Origin: Alloascoidea africana
Taxonomy: Eukaryota; Ascomycota; Alloascoideomycetes; Alloascoideales; Alloascoideaceae
Length of the DNA: 64,000 nucleotides
Assembly: GCA_030581615.1 (NCBI GenBank)
Contig: JAKTTT010000076.1
Coordinates: forward strand, 29,414-93,413
Direction of reading: 5' to 3'
Shown in pieces: positions 11,314 to 21,222 of this stretch. A model generated the notes under the pieces. The model was not told where the DNA came from. It did not search any database and saw only the letters and a list, made by a program, of their open reading frames with translations. Numbering within the stretch: the first letter of the stretch is position 1; each line of letters starts with the position of its first letter. Position numbers and translations under genes: made by a program.

Positions 11314-11997
11314 CTAGTATAGTTTTAACGGCCTGGTTACTATGTCGACATACGTTTTAGGAGCAGGTCCCAATGCCAAAACAGTGGCAGAACCAGCTGC
11401 AATTTGTGTCCGACCAGCATCGTGAATTACTATTGCATTCATATTGCAACTTAAAGCTTTGGCGTAAAGCATGTCCAATTCTTCCTTATTATCGCATTTT
11501 AATGTGATTTTCGCCTGTCCACAAGTTTCCCATCGATTCAACATTTCCAAGTTTTGAGAAGGTCCAGGTAGAAACATGGATTTGTACGCGGCAAGGGCTC
11601 CATGTGCACATTGAGCAGCTGCTTTGCCCTTTGACATGCCAAGGTCCCTCCGTACTATAAGGGCCATTTTAACCTCTCCTGCTACCTTGTTCAGTGGATG
11701 CGAAATAATAGCTTCTTCCTCCTCTTCCTCCTCCTCGGAGTCTATTTCAGACGAAGACAGCTCCTCCGAACCACTGCTGCTCAGATAATCCTCAGTGGTA
11801 GGTGAGCCGGACGACGTGGTGGGCTTTTGTTCACCACTGGCTTGTCCTGCTGACCTGGACTTTGATGTTTTGGTCCGGCTCTTTTTCGACTTTGGGGGTT
11901 GCAGCGACCCTATTATATACCCGGTCGCCAGAGATATGGAGCACGACGCGATGAGTATCAGAGTTTGAGACGAAGGGAGCATTGATCTGGGGGACAT
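11314..11997 (-). CDS. PTH2: Peptidyl-tRNA hydrolase 2, membrane-anchored
   Basis: Peptidyl-tRNA hydrolase of the Pth2 (Bit1) family (EC 3.1.1.29), which frees tRNA from prematurely released peptidyl-tRNA. The 227-residue product begins with an N-terminal transmembrane segment (QTLILIASCSISLATGYIIG), then a basic/Ser linker and an acidic run of Glu, and ends with the 120-residue catalytic domain: KMALIVRRDLGMSKGKAAAQ, CAHGALAAY, and DAGRTQIAAGSATVLALGPA. The anchor fits the mitochondrial outer membrane location known for this family. The start is the ATG at 11997; the frame extends upstream only to a GTG. Transcribed divergently from the PP2C gene. Confidence 0.93.
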   Translation of the reverse strand: MSPRSMLPSSQTLILIASCSISLATGYIIGSLQPPKSKKSRTKTSKSRSAGQASGEQKPTTSSGSPTTEDYLSSSGSEELSSSEIDSEEEEEEEEAIISHPLNKVAGEVKMALIVRRDLGMSKGKAAAQCAHGALAAYKSMFLPGPSQNLEMLNRWETCGQAKITLKCDNKEELDMLYAKALSCNMNAIVIHDAGRTQIAAGSATVLALGPAPKTYVDIVTRPLKLY

Positions 11998-12477
11998 ATG
12001 GACCGTGGTGGGTCTTGATATATGCTGGCTGATACTTATAGTCTGCTGAGACCTGAGGGAGGGAAGAAGAAGAGGTTGACGGAGTGTTTCCGCTCGTGCT
12101 GGCACTTTCCCAGCACACCGCTACGCGACTCCGTGGGCCTTCGTAACGAGACACGCCCAGGCCTGTTTCCCTTGAATCCACGCTCTGCACCGTCGCGATT
12201 CGCACCGCCTCGAGAAACAGCCTCTTCAGCTCCAATCGCCCTCGTCTGGCGTCTGGTGTCTCGATCTCGATCTCTTTCTCGATCTCGTTCGCCCGCCAGC
12301 CGGGAAATCCAGGCTCGTACACCCGTGCACCCGCAAAACATGCCCACAGCGCGGTTTTTCTCTCCAAAGCCAAGCAATCTCTCCTTCAACATTTCCTGTC
12401 GCTCTCTGTACACCATCATCTGAAGGTTGCCTACTTTTTCATTAGTTCTTGTGTATCTATAACTTTCTCATTCCACC
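11998..12477. promoter_or_regulatory. Shared PTH2 / PTC promoter
   Basis: 480-bp divergent intergenic region. It contains a CGATCTCGATCTC-type microsatellite at about 12260-12290 that keeps reading frames open by chance on both strands. No clear TATA box was picked out. Confidence 0.5.
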
Positions 12478-14177
12478 ATGGGCCAGATTCTGTCGCAGCC
12501 AATTACGGACAAGGTATGTCGCGCTCGTTTGTGATAAGAGTCATGCTCCTATTTAGAACCAAGCTATTAGGAACTCTTCGGGATCAGTATGAATCATATC
12601 CGTGGAATGGAATGTATCCTCCTCTAACTCTGGAAATCCTCTCCCATATCATATTTGCGGCTTAGCAAACCGAAGAAGGAGGAGACGATTTTCTACACTA
12701 TGGCTTATCCAGTATGCAAGGATGGCGAATCTCAATGGAGGATGCCCACAGTTCGATTCTTGATCTGAAGCCAACAACAGCAACATCATCATCATCAGAT
12801 GCTCCAGTTGAAGATCAGGCAAATGGGATCGTCTCTGGACAGGAAAAAGTAGCGTTTTTCGGAGTTTACGACGGACATGGAGGTAAGCAGTGCACTTTGG
12901 TTTATACGATTTGTTTTTTTTCTCTCTCTCTCTCTCTCTTTGCGTGTTCACAAAAACTAAGTTGGATGATGATAGGAAGCGCGGTTGCTCAGTTCACGGG
13001 TGAGAATCTTCACGATATTCTTGCGAAAAGTCCTGATTTCCATAAAGGCAACTACGCAGAGGCTTTAACGAAAAGCTTTCTCCGAACAGATGAGGCCATT
13101 CTTGAAAGCGATCTCACAGAAGAAAGTGGTTGTGCTGCCACCACGGCCATCGTCACCAAGTCCAAAATCATCTGTGCAAACGCCGGTGACTCACGTACCG
13201 TGTTGGGTACTCGTGGTGTAGCCAAGCCACTGTCTTTTGATCACAAACCCACCAACGAGGGGGAAAAAGCGAGAATCCAAAGCGCCGGTGGGTTTGTGGA
13301 ATCTGGTCGTGTGAATGGGAGTCTGGCGCTATCCAGAGCTATTGGCGATTTTGTGTTTAAGAAATCGGATGACAAGCCTGCTGAAGAACAGGTTGTGACT
13401 GCAAACCCGGACATTATAGAACACGAGATCTCGGCCGATTCGAACGATGAGTTTTTGGTTTTGGCCTGTGATGGGATCTGGGATTGTTGTACCAACGACG
13501 AAGTTGTTCAGTTTGTACGAAGAGGAGTTGCTCAGCGCTCATCACTTGGGGAAATTTGTGAGTCCCTTCTTGAACTGTGTCTAGCACCTTCAAGCAATTT
13601 CAGTGGCATTGGTTGTGACAATATGAGCGTTATTGTTATTGCGCTTTTAAATGGGAAAACTCTTGACGAGTGGTACCAGATGATTTCGGATCGAGTTGAA
13701 AATGGAGAAGGACCAGTTGCTCCTAAAATGAATGCTGATGAGATCATAACCTATGGCGATGAATTGAGAGAAAAGGAAACAAAATTAGCAGAGGAGAACG
13801 AAGCGAAATATGAGGAGGAAGAATTTCAAGAACGCGAGTATAGGAACGAGCTAGAGAAGGCATTGTTGAACAAAATAGTTCACCCCGACGATGATGCCAC
13901 TGAAATTACACCTCAAGGAGAAGAAATCTTTAGTTTCCGTGGTGTTAAATATCGAGAAGATGGTACTGTATTATATGATGAGGATGAAAATATCCAAGCT
14001 CAAGACCACCGTGGTGAGGTCGAGCTTGTGATTCCTGATGTGTATGCTGGTGGTAACCCTTCAGATATAAAAGAGGTGCCTATTGATGAATCTTCAAATT
14101 CCGAATTGGTGACAAGTGACAACAACGAAGACAAGATTGAGAAAGTTAAGATCCCAGAAGTTCAAAGTGTTTCCTGA
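12478..14177 (+). CDS. Protein phosphatase 2C (Ptc2/Ptc3 type), three exons
   Basis: Mg/Mn-dependent Ser/Thr phosphatase; yeast Ptc2 and Ptc3 switch off checkpoint (Rad53), HOG and unfolded-protein signalling. Exons 12478-12513, 12666-12882 and 12976-14177 give 484 residues. Intron 1 (152 bp) has donor GTATGT and a TCTAAC branch; intron 2 (93 bp) has donor GTAAGC, a CT repeat and an ACTAAG branch-like site. Motifs: GLSSMQGWRISMEDAH, VYDGHGG, CAATTAIV, NAGDSRTVLGTRG, LALSRAIGDF, ACDGIWD, GCDNMSVIVIAL, so all metal-binding aspartates are present. The N-terminus MGQILSQP fits an N-myristoylation signal. The C-terminal third is acidic and coiled, longer than the catalytic core. Confidence 0.93.
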
Positions 14178-15252
14178 TGATATTAGATTCTTTTTCTCGT
14201 CGCATTTATCTGTTTCTTTTTCTCTTTCCCTCTTTTCCTTTTTTTTTTTTTTTAAGAAAACTGCTCCTGGTGCCTTTCATTTGTTTATTTTGATCTATGA
14301 TATCACTATAATTAATTTCCAGCCAGATGATAAAATTTATGATAATGTATTGTAATTTTGTTTACCTGCACAATAATTATATATTTGTTTGGCATTTTTT
14401 TTTTTTTTACCGTTGTTGTCTTTTTCAATTCTTGGTCTTGCCAATGCTGTGGAATCTCTCCCCTCTTTTTTTTTTTTACAATTTTTTTTATATTTGTTGT
14501 CGTTGTTGCTGTTGTTTCCACAAACTGGCGTTTTATAGACTATTTTTTTGATTAAGATTCTTGCCATGTTCAGCTGTCTGTTGTTTGAGATATACCGTTT
14601 CTGTATACTTTTTCTTTTGCAGATTTAAAAATGCTGTAGAGTATGTATAAACTATTTATAAAATCTTGTTCCAAAAAGAAAAATCAAAAGTAGATGAATG
14701 CCAACTAAACTATTCTACAGTTCAGTTGGCATTTATAGATATCTGTCGACGAGGGCATTCACCAGCTGACAACAGATGCTTATAGCATCTTGAAAATGGA
14801 GCATGGCCTCCTTTTACAGAGGATCCAAAAAGGTAGGAATCACTACCGTTTCACAACAGTGGTCTTGTAACATATCATCAGCCCTAACATCATTTCAGAT
14901 TATTATCGAAAACTGGATGCTGCTCGAGAAGATGATAACGTTCAAAGAAACTAGAATTGAAAAGAACAAGTAATTCAAAACAAAACCGAACAAACCGAGT
15001 TTATCAGAAACTAGACGAGCCAATCGACTCTTTTTTTAGAGATAAAGAAGACAGAAATTGGTCAAAGCAAGAACTTCATGAAGTCTTCTCGAGAACATCT
15101 AACCAATGATTTCTTTGCTTTTTACAACGTTCTACTTTCTGTTCAAACTCCACCACTTGGCGTAATTAACCTGCATTTCTGATTTTTAGAAGGTTCTTGT
15201 TGCATCAAAATTACGAGTAACTTGAGCATTAGATAGAAGACAACCCATTCTA
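14178..15252. other. No gene seen
   Basis: About 1.1 kb of T-rich 3' flank. T runs at 14241-14252, 14396-14409 and 14467-14478 produce low-complexity frames on both strands that are not believed. A near-perfect inverted repeat of GCCAACTRAACT (about 14700-14731, AGTTGGCAT twin) could be a terminator hairpin for the upstream gene. Confidence 0.5.
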
Positions 15253-15914
15253 TCATATTGAATTGAACAACAATAAAAAAAAGTTCTTATTGTTTCTAGT
15301 ACTAACCACTATGACGTTGTATTTTAATGTTTCCAATGCTTGATGCAAATGGCAAATATCTATTTCCATCAATAACAAACTTCTCGGACATGAGGTAATC
15401 TCCAATTTCCTCACAAAGAATGTGCCATTTTCTTTTTCATATATGAAATCACATTCTTTGATCATTAGTAGCCCAGTATTTGCCGCGAAAAATTTCAAAA
15501 ACATAATAGAAAACGCACGTTTAGCAAAGTTAGGGACATAAACAAAACCAGACGCCTACCACTAATGCCATACATTTATCACTCACCAATATTTCCAAGC
15601 TTTTTAAAACCACCATGCATATTTCTTTGGGTGTTATTAACACAAACCTGTTTTCCAGTCCATTCTTCTCTACCATGGTCTATGCCGGAATGCCCCAAAA
15701 ATGGAATACTAATATAAAAGGCGTTCCCTAAATTTTTTGGTTTACTATATATATGAATTCTCTGTCCAGTTGTTTGTTTGACCTTTCCTTTTTCCCCTCC
15801 CAAAAAGTTTTCTTTCATTTGGTTACTTTTGTTTTTATCTATAATTCTGTAGAGAATTTCCGGTTTAACAGAACGTAGGAAACGACTACGATCTATCGGC
15901 TTTGCAGAAACCAT
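15253..15914 (-). CDS. Hypothetical protein, possibly spliced
   Basis: Not recognised. One frame runs from an ATG at 15914 (MVSAKPIDRSRFLRSVKPE) to a stop at 15579; a second open frame on the same strand covers 15253-15504 (reading ECDFIYEKENGTFFVRKLE). A donor-like GTGAGT just before the first stop (about 15590), and a TACTAAT-like sequence inside the second frame, make an intron joining them plausible, but no single model is compelling. The composition looks protein-like rather than random. The proposed start lies only 12 bp from the divergent ATG of the CBM1 gene at 15927, so one of the two starts or the gene itself may be wrong. Confidence 0.35.
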
Positions 15915-15926
15915 CAACACACCAAA

Positions 15927-16889
15927 ATGATTTTCAGTTCAATTAATACAGTTTTCATCTTTTGGATTATCACAACTGGCTTGCACATTAGGCTGGTACG
16001 TGCGACACCAGATGGGGGTGGAGGCGGCTGGGGGAACTACTGGGCAGGATCTTGGGGAGGCGGTGGAAGTGGTGGTAATAGTGGCAGCAGCGACGATGTA
16101 GACGACGATTCAGTTGGAAAAGGAGCAGAGGTAGAAACAGCAGCAGCAGCAGCAGCGGTTACCAGCGCGGCCACCACGGCTGCTGGGTCCAATTGTGCTC
16201 AGTTATATGGCCAATGTGGAGGATACTTTTGGTACTGGGCTGCTTCAGTCGACTGCTGTGCCACGGGAAGCTGTGTATCTTGGAATCAATGGTATTCTCA
16301 ATGTTTGGACGTGACATCGACAAGTGCTGCGGCTAAACCGACAAGCTACGAGGCTCAAGCTACTTCAGAGGCAGAGGAAGAAGATGATGAAGAAGAAGAA
16401 TACATAGAAAGCTCCTCTGCAGTTGACACAACTCCACAGCAGACTGCGGAAGAAGAGGCAGTAGAGACCTCTGCTGCTTCCCGAAACACTTTGGCACCAG
16501 CTGTTGTTGCAGGCTCAACAACAGCCTCGGCACAGAAAACCAGTAAGGCCACAGCAGAGGCTACACCAGCGGCTGACGATGGAAGTTGTGCTGCTTTGAA
16601 CGAACAATGTGGAGGAGCCATATGGTCTGGAGTAACGTGTTGTGCCACTGGAGAGTGCTATTCTCAAAATTCATACTATCACGTCTGTTTGACTGCAGCT
16701 GCCTGGAGCTCCTATACCGATGATGAAGATTCAACAGTAGCGGCGGATTTGAACGCTGCCAAGGAAACTGCTGGAGACGTTGCAAACCAGGCATTGTATC
16801 TGGATGATGAGGATAGGGAAGAGCTTTTCACTCTGGAATACAATACGAAAAGGGAAGACATAGATTTCACTACCTTGGCGGCAAGTTAA
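15927..16889 (+). CDS. Secreted protein with two CBM1 cellulose-binding modules
   Basis: 320 residues. A hydrophobic N-terminus (about 1-26, INTVFIFWIITTGLHI) looks like a signal peptide, then a Gly/Trp-rich stretch, CBM1 module one (about 90-126: YGQCGGY...CCATGSC...WNQWYSQC), an acidic/Ala/Thr linker, CBM1 module two (about 221-254: EQCGG...CCATGEC...YYHVC) and an acidic tail with a Kex2-like KR (TKREDI). CBM1 modules bind crystalline cellulose or chitin through a flat face of three aromatics. Module one keeps Y, W and Y at these positions; module two lacks the first. No catalytic domain is present, unlike typical CBM1 cellulases. It may be an adhesin, a swollenin-like helper or a wall protein. 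No GPI signal is evident. Confidence 0.85.
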   Translation: MIFSSINTVFIFWIITTGLHIRLVRATPDGGGGGWGNYWAGSWGGGGSGGNSGSSDDVDDDSVGKGAEVETAAAAAAVTSAATTAAGSNCAQLYGQCGGYFWYWAASVDCCATGSCVSWNQWYSQCLDVTSTSAAAKPTSYEAQATSEAEEEDDEEEEYIESSSAVDTTPQQTAEEEAVETSAASRNTLAPAVVAGSTTASAQKTSKATAEATPAADDGSCAALNEQCGGAIWSGVTCCATGECYSQNSYYHVCLTAAAWSSYTDDEDSTVAADLNAAKETAGDVANQALYLDDEDREELFTLEYNTKREDIDFTTLAAS

Positions 16890-17727
16890 ATAACCGCTTG
16901 AACTTGACACTGAGTTTGTTCTGGAAACTGCCTTCTCTTCAATCTAATTTCACCACTTAATTAACCATCTTTCGCCTATACCTATAGTTATTTAAACTCC
17001 TAGATTTTTGAAATATAAAAAAAGTCTGGCGTTGTGCCATTTGCAATGGGAAAAGTATCATCTTATAAAGAGTCGGTTTACCTTATGTATCGATTTGATT
17101 TGGCTTTGTTTTTAACCAATCCACAATCTCACTTCTAAAACTGAAAATCAATATACAATCTAGCCAAATTCATAAACTTGTCCAGATGGACAAAATCTTT
17201 GATCAACAATCACACTTGGTGGAGTGATATTGCTACTCCCTTGCTAAAAAGAAAATAGAATTAAAAGGCAGTCCTTGAACTGACCTGTAAAAAAAATTTG
17301 AGAAAATCCTTTTTTACCAACAAGTTGCTCTCAAATGATATCGTTTTGCCAAAATGCTGTACGGCTGGAAATTTGATGTTTAGATTTGTGCACTTTAGGT
17401 GTACACAGAATCGATCAATCAAAAATACCACCGGAAGCTATCAAGCAACAGCTCAATGAGTAAAGAACAAGTACACACTCTCTACAATCTTAGTTTTTTG
17501 GTCCAACAAATTCTTGAACCCCAAACTGTTGTTGAAGGCAATTGCTACTCCATCGAAACTTTAAAACCTGGAGTTGGATTGTCAAACTCCACACGCGTAT
17601 ATGACAGCACGCAACTGCGTTAATCAAGGCACCACTCAAGGACAACCACTAGTTTTTCGCAATAGATGATGACCGCTTTGCGCTTTTGATGAACAATTAG
17701 ACCAAATTTTATAACACTTGAAACAGG
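16890..17727. other. Intergenic; one doubtful short frame
   Basis: 838 bp between the CBM1 gene and DOM34. A frame at 17399-17623 (with an ATG at 17456, MSKEQVHTLYNLSFLVQQIL) has protein-like composition but no known domain, and could be a small gene or a 3' exon. Otherwise only promoter and 3'-flank sequence is seen. Confidence 0.4.
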
Positions 17728-18891
17728 ATGAAGATCATAAAGCAGTCTTTTGAGAAAGACTCTTCTGGGAATGTGACGGTGATTCCACAGGATAAGGAAG
17801 ATCTATGGCATCTCTACAACCTGATTCTCCCAGGGGATGAGATCAAACTACTCACAATGCGAAATGTAAAGAAAGGTACAGGCGCTGGTTCTGGCAAAGT
17901 AAAACAGGAGAAAAAATTGTTGATGCTAAAGCTTGCAGTCAAAGAGGTTGATTTTGATGCAAATGAGGACTCGATAAGGATCAAAGGTCAAACAGTAGAC
18001 TTTCACGAAGATGTTCACCAAGGCTCTTTCCACACAGCTGAAGTCGAGTTGAACAAGAAAGTGACAATATTCAAAGATGAATGGGATTTGATTTCTTACA
18101 ACATTATCAAAGACGCATCAGATCCAGAGGGCAAAGCCGAAGTCGCTGCAATTGTACTGGATGAAGGAATAGCACACATTTGTCTATTGACGGATAACAT
18201 GACAATTCTACGACGTAAAGTGGAGAAAAAGATTCCTAAAAAGAGAAAAGACGACAATTCGGGTTATGAAAAGGCGATTAAGCGGTTTTATGAGTTAGTA
18301 TACGAAGCTCTGAGCAGAGGAGTACTGGATCTTTCAAAACTTAAGGTGATCATCATCGCTTCACCTGGCTTTTATGGCAGAGCATTGTACAATCACATAT
18401 TTGCCAGAGCACAAACGGATAGTAATCGGCAAATATTGGTTGAGAAGGATAAGTTTTTAGTGACGCATAGTTCGTCTGGGTTCATTCAAGGGTTGGATGA
18501 GGCGCTAAAGAACAAGGAGGTTCAAAAGCAACTTGCAGATACAAGGTATGCGAAGGAAGCCATGGTTCTGGACGAGTTTCTGAGTTTGTTAAATAAGGAT
18601 GATATGAGAGCATGGTATGGTCCGAAGGAGGTCAAGAAGGCCATTGCACTAGGTGCAGTTAAAATCCTTATGGTGACAAATAGTCTTTTCCGATCCTCGA
18701 ATGTCGAAACGAGGAAAGAGTATATAAAGCTGGTGGAAGAGGTTCAGAGCTTGGGAGGTCAGGTTTATGTGTTTTCCAATATGCACGAGTCAGGAGAACA
18801 ATTGGATCAGTTATCAGGGATTGCAGCGATATTAAAGTACCCGCTAGAGGACTTGGACGAAAGCGATGAAGAGGATGGGAATGATGAATGA
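17728..18891 (+). CDS. DOM34: Dom34/Pelota ribosome rescue factor
   Basis: Dom34 with Hbs1 binds the empty A site of stalled ribosomes and splits them during no-go and nonstop decay. The 387-residue product has the full three-domain eRF1-like layout: an Sm-like N domain (MKIIKQSFEKD, DKEDLWHLYNLILPGDE), a central domain with AAIVLDEGIAHICLLT and IIIASPGFYGRALYNHIF, and a C domain ending LSGIAAILKYPLEDLDESDEE. The peptide-releasing GGQ of eRF1 is absent, as expected for Pelota. No intron. The start is the first ATG of the frame and matches the family N-terminus. Confidence 0.96.
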   Translation: MKIIKQSFEKDSSGNVTVIPQDKEDLWHLYNLILPGDEIKLLTMRNVKKGTGAGSGKVKQEKKLLMLKLAVKEVDFDANEDSIRIKGQTVDFHEDVHQGSFHTAEVELNKKVTIFKDEWDLISYNIIKDASDPEGKAEVAAIVLDEGIAHICLLTDNMTILRRKVEKKIPKKRKDDNSGYEKAIKRFYELVYEALSRGVLDLSKLKVIIIASPGFYGRALYNHIFARAQTDSNRQILVEKDKFLVTHSSSGFIQGLDEALKNKEVQKQLADTRYAKEAMVLDEFLSLLNKDDMRAWYGPKEVKKAIALGAVKILMVTNSLFRSSNVETRKEYIKLVEEVQSLGGQVYVFSNMHESGEQLDQLSGIAAILKYPLEDLDESDEEDGNDE

Positions 18892-20384
18892 ATGAATGAA
18901 AAAAGGAATGCGCTTTTGAGAAAAGCATATTATTAACAAAAAGTATATTTGCGATGTGGGGAGATAAATACGTTATTCTGTTTGTAATCAAGAAAAAAAA
19001 GAAATTGGACAGCTTGTCGGAGAACCAACATGAACGACAGACAAGCTGTCAATCCAAGATGCCAAGATAACATGATCTAGTCAAGTTCCCGAATAACAAT
19101 GGGACTTGGGCCCCCTTCCCACTGACATAAAGTGGTTACCATCATCCAAGCAATATGCTACATAGCCCAGAAGAAACCGCTTACCATAGAGTCATCCTTG
19201 TAGTAAGTCTTCCATCTACATAGCAGCTTCTGTTTGTGTGTGTTTTTGTTTTTCCGGAGATAGTTCTCTTGTCCTGTGTGTCCTTTCCACAGTCCTAATG
19301 TTCGATATGGTTGGTTTACAAGCTTGCCATTTATACCGACATTTTCATCTACAGGACAAAAACGGTTCATTCGGAAGATCGCTTTTTTATTTCGTTTATT
19401 TAATTTGATCGTGACCAAACACAGTGCCTGTCGGCATTCGTAGATCTTAATCTCTAGCTCTCAGCCTCTTTTTTTCCAATCAATCTGAACAATACCCAAA
19501 AGCTGTTCTATTTTTGTCCTGTTGCCCTGTTTAGTTAGGTTCAACATGCGATCCGACTCCACATGCCAATTAAAACAAAGTGACCACCAACATTAGTGAC
19601 TGACTCGCAATCAGATTCTCTATTTTTCCACTCTCTTGCTCTCTTAATCCAATCCCGGAAGGTCTCTGCAAAACGGGGCAATGAGGCCAAGGACAAAAAC
19701 CCATTTCCAGAACTTTGCTCTCCCTTCTGGACATGGATCGTGATGGAGAGGATAATGGGCTTTGCGGCCTGTGATTGGCCCCGGGGCGCGCTCCAGTATA
19801 GGAAGTTTTGCAAGTAAGCTTTATGCTTTCTCACTCTCGCTTTCGGAAGCAAAAACCCACGCCCGTGTCACTCTCGTCCCCCTTGGCCAGCAGCGATTGG
19901 TCCGCGAGCAGAGCTTGTGCTGGTGATATTGTCCCATTTCTCAGGCCAGCCCAGGCTCGTCCACGCTATCTTGCAGCGCTTTACTGTGCAAGTTTTTTAT
20001 TCACTGCTTTAGTTGCATGCCACACACAAAACAGTTTGTGGCCGAGACTTGCGTGCTCGAGGGTCATTAGCCTACCCAAAGCAGCCTTTCATTGCTTTCG
20101 CTCTGACTGTCTTTGGAGCCCTGGGATTGCAAGTGCCGCAGGGAGAGAATGCGTGCAAAATTACGATTTATCCAAATATTTTTTTTTTGAATTTTTTTCA
20201 TCCAGGACATGCATGTACATGCCACCCGAAAAATTCTAATCGCGACACCCGTCCCCCTGGCAACCCTGCCATATAAAAAGCCCTGTCCTTCCCTGTATTT
20301 TGTTCTTTTCTTTTCTCCTTTCCTCTCCATAAAAGAATTTCGATCGCTACATTTTCTTCAACCCACAACTAATAATCAATAATA
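18892..20384. other. Intergenic with hairpin; promoter of small GPI gene
   Basis: A hairpin with 11-bp arms (GACAGCTTGTC 19008-19018, GACAAGCTGTC 19040-19050) follows DOM34. Frames at 19158-19852 and 19808-20330 are GC-rich promoter shadows. Two ATTGG CCAAT boxes are seen near 19775 and 19894, a TATA box (ATATAAAAAG) at 20271-20280 and a pyrimidine-rich initiator at about 20300-20328, all fitting a strong promoter for the gene at 20385. Confidence 0.6.
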
Positions 20385-20564
20385 ATGCAATTCAAGACTG
20401 TTGTTCTCGCTTTGGCCTCCGTTGCCGCCGTCTCTGCTGCCAACGCCTCCAACTCTTCCAACGCTTCTGCCAGCGGTAGCTCTAACGCTGCTGTCAACAA
20501 CAATGTTGTCTCTGCTGGTGTTGCCGGTGCTGCCATTGCTGGTGCCGTTGCCCTCCTCCTATAA
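20385..20564 (+). CDS. Tiny GPI-anchored cell-wall protein (59 aa)
   Basis: Short gene below the usual length cut-off. The product starts MQFKTVVLALASVAAVSAA, a clean signal peptide, then a short Asn/Ser/Ala mid-section (NASNSSNASASGSSN) with three NxS glycosylation sequons, then a hydrophobic tail (GVAGAAIAGAVALLL) typical of a GPI-attachment signal. After both cleavages only about 20 residues would remain, mostly a glycosylation platform. Strong codon bias (GCC, TCC, GTT, AAC) and the TATA/CT-rich promoter imply very high expression. Similar miniature GPI proteins occur in yeast walls, but no specific orthologue is recognised. Confidence 0.85.
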   Translation: MQFKTVVLALASVAAVSAANASNSSNASASGSSNAAVNNNVVSAGVAGAAIAGAVALLL

Positions 20565-21222
20565 ATTTGAAAACGATTTTTGATATACTCGACAGTTTGT
20601 GAGCAGATGTAAATGGGGACCCATCCGAATGAATCTCTTAATTCAGAGAAAAGTTGGAAAGCTCCTTGGTTTCAACTGAGCCGGGAGTTTTGTCATTACA
20701 GATTAGTGCACAATCTGTGATCTGGTTCATTTCGACGCGAAATTTTTACGGGAAACTACTTGTTTACAGTGATTTATTTTGTATTGATAGATTCGATTTT
20801 TTTATAGTAGCAACAGATTAGTTGGTTGTGGACTGCTTTTTGGTATTTTTATTTTATCGTATAATTTCATCTTAATTAATTTTCTCTAATTCCTTTTTTT
20901 TTTCAATTGATTTGTGACCTTGTAGAGCTCTAGGAATGTTTACAAATGCGGCGGGTGGTGTGTTGTTTCGGCGTGCTGTGATTGGCTGGACCCGGGGATT
21001 GCGTCCTGCCGGATCAGGGCAGATACGGTTTCGGAAAAACATTCCGCATGCGGCTACTCGACTGCCGGATCGGGAAAGGCAGAGTGCAAGTTGCTGTTTT
21101 AGGTCCTCAGACCAGGTCTTGTGGACGAAAAACATCTTCGATTGTCTTTGTTGTGTCTGCTCTGGGCTGACGGGAAACGTCCCGACTAAGGTTCGTGCCT
21201 TGCTAAAAGGCTTCTAATTATA
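20565..21222. other. No gene seen
   Basis: 3' flank of the small GPI gene, then a GC-richer stretch (20940-21200) that leaves short frames open on both strands. CCGGATC repeats occur at 21008 and 21064. Nothing recognisable. Confidence 0.5.

Noticed and set aside
11998-12105. Longer PTH2 start
   Set aside because: The extension begins with GTG and would put polar sequence before the membrane anchor; the ATG at 11997 fits better.
14312-14567. Short frames in both strands after the PTC gene
   Set aside because: Low-complexity Lys or Phe runs from A/T homopolymers with no domain.
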